NCBI GenBank assembly: GCA_030049455.1
Contig: JASIKV010000167.1
Span: forward strand, 1-6,914
From: Terriglobia bacterium
GTDB taxonomy: Bacteria; Acidobacteriota; Terriglobia; UBA7540
Reading direction: 5' to 3'
Length of the DNA stretch: 6,914 nucleotides
The notes beneath the pieces are model-generated. The model was not told the origin of the DNA. It searched no databases and saw only the letters and a list, made by a program, of their open reading frames with translations. The translations under genes were made by a program, and so were the position numbers. Positions 6,819 to 6,914 of this stretch are shown here, piece after piece. The first letter of the stretch is position 1; each line of letters opens with the position of its first letter.

Positions 6819-6914
6819 CTATTCTCTTTGTTTCAGCCCCCAGAACTCATTCCCGCCGATGCGGAAGCGCGAGGGGCGCAACTCATAGTGCGCAAAGAAT
6901 TGCTGGATCTGTTG
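6819..6914 (-). CDS. C-terminal end of an unidentified protein (gene enters from the right)
   Basis: The minus-strand frame from the right edge is open for 31 codons and ends at TAG (6819-6821). The peptide reads sensibly (QQIQQFFAHYELRPS at its start, GGNEFWGLKQRE at its end) and most third codon positions are G or C, as in the other genes here. The IxxFFxxY pattern near a C-terminus recalls soluble inorganic pyrophosphatases, but the match is short and comes from memory only, so no function is assigned. It is convergent with the regulator gene. Confidence 0.5.
   Translation of the reverse strand, partial: QQIQQFFAHYELRPSRFRIGGNEFWGLKQRE

Overview
The window is GC-rich and its gene content points to Acidobacteriota (Terriglobia/Solibacter-like). 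This is inferred from family content: an exported SBBP-propeller protein and a winged-helix/transmembrane/PD40-propeller regulator are both heavily expanded in that phylum. No rRNA or other phylogenetic marker is present, so the assignment is provisional.

Layout, left to right. (1) Positions 1-3827, minus strand: one uninterrupted reading frame of 1275 complete codons that runs off the left edge. It encodes a very large exported protein: signal peptide, Arg/Pro-rich spacer, a domain of the DUF7948 type, seven SBBP repeats forming a probable seven-bladed beta-propeller, a linker, then a Gly/Thr/Ser/Asn-rich beta-helix-like region built on a 241-residue repeat. The window ends inside the second copy of that repeat. 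(2) Positions 3881-4237, minus strand: a 118-residue NTF2/SnoaL-like protein, 53 bases upstream of the giant gene and on the same strand, so probably co-transcribed with it. (3) Positions 4238-4475: a divergent intergenic region with a good sigma70-like promoter, a second extended -10 candidate and overlapping GC-rich inverted repeats. (4) Positions 4476-6632, plus strand: a 718-residue membrane-anchored regulator with an OmpR/PhoB-type winged helix in the cytoplasm, one transmembrane helix and a WD40-like propeller predicted to lie outside the membrane. (5) Positions 6633-6818: noncoding, with a long-armed inverted repeat. (6) Positions 6819-6914, minus strand: the last 31 codons of a gene entering from the right.

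How the genes may work together is inference. The regulator reads outward from the same intergenic region that serves the NTF2-like gene and the giant exported protein, so it could control them in response to an extracytoplasmic signal. No operator repeat was identified that proves this. The most distinctive observations are in the giant protein: CX7C pairs placed at exactly the same position in every second propeller blade, a low-complexity insert in blade 1, and a second, different repeat architecture after the propeller.
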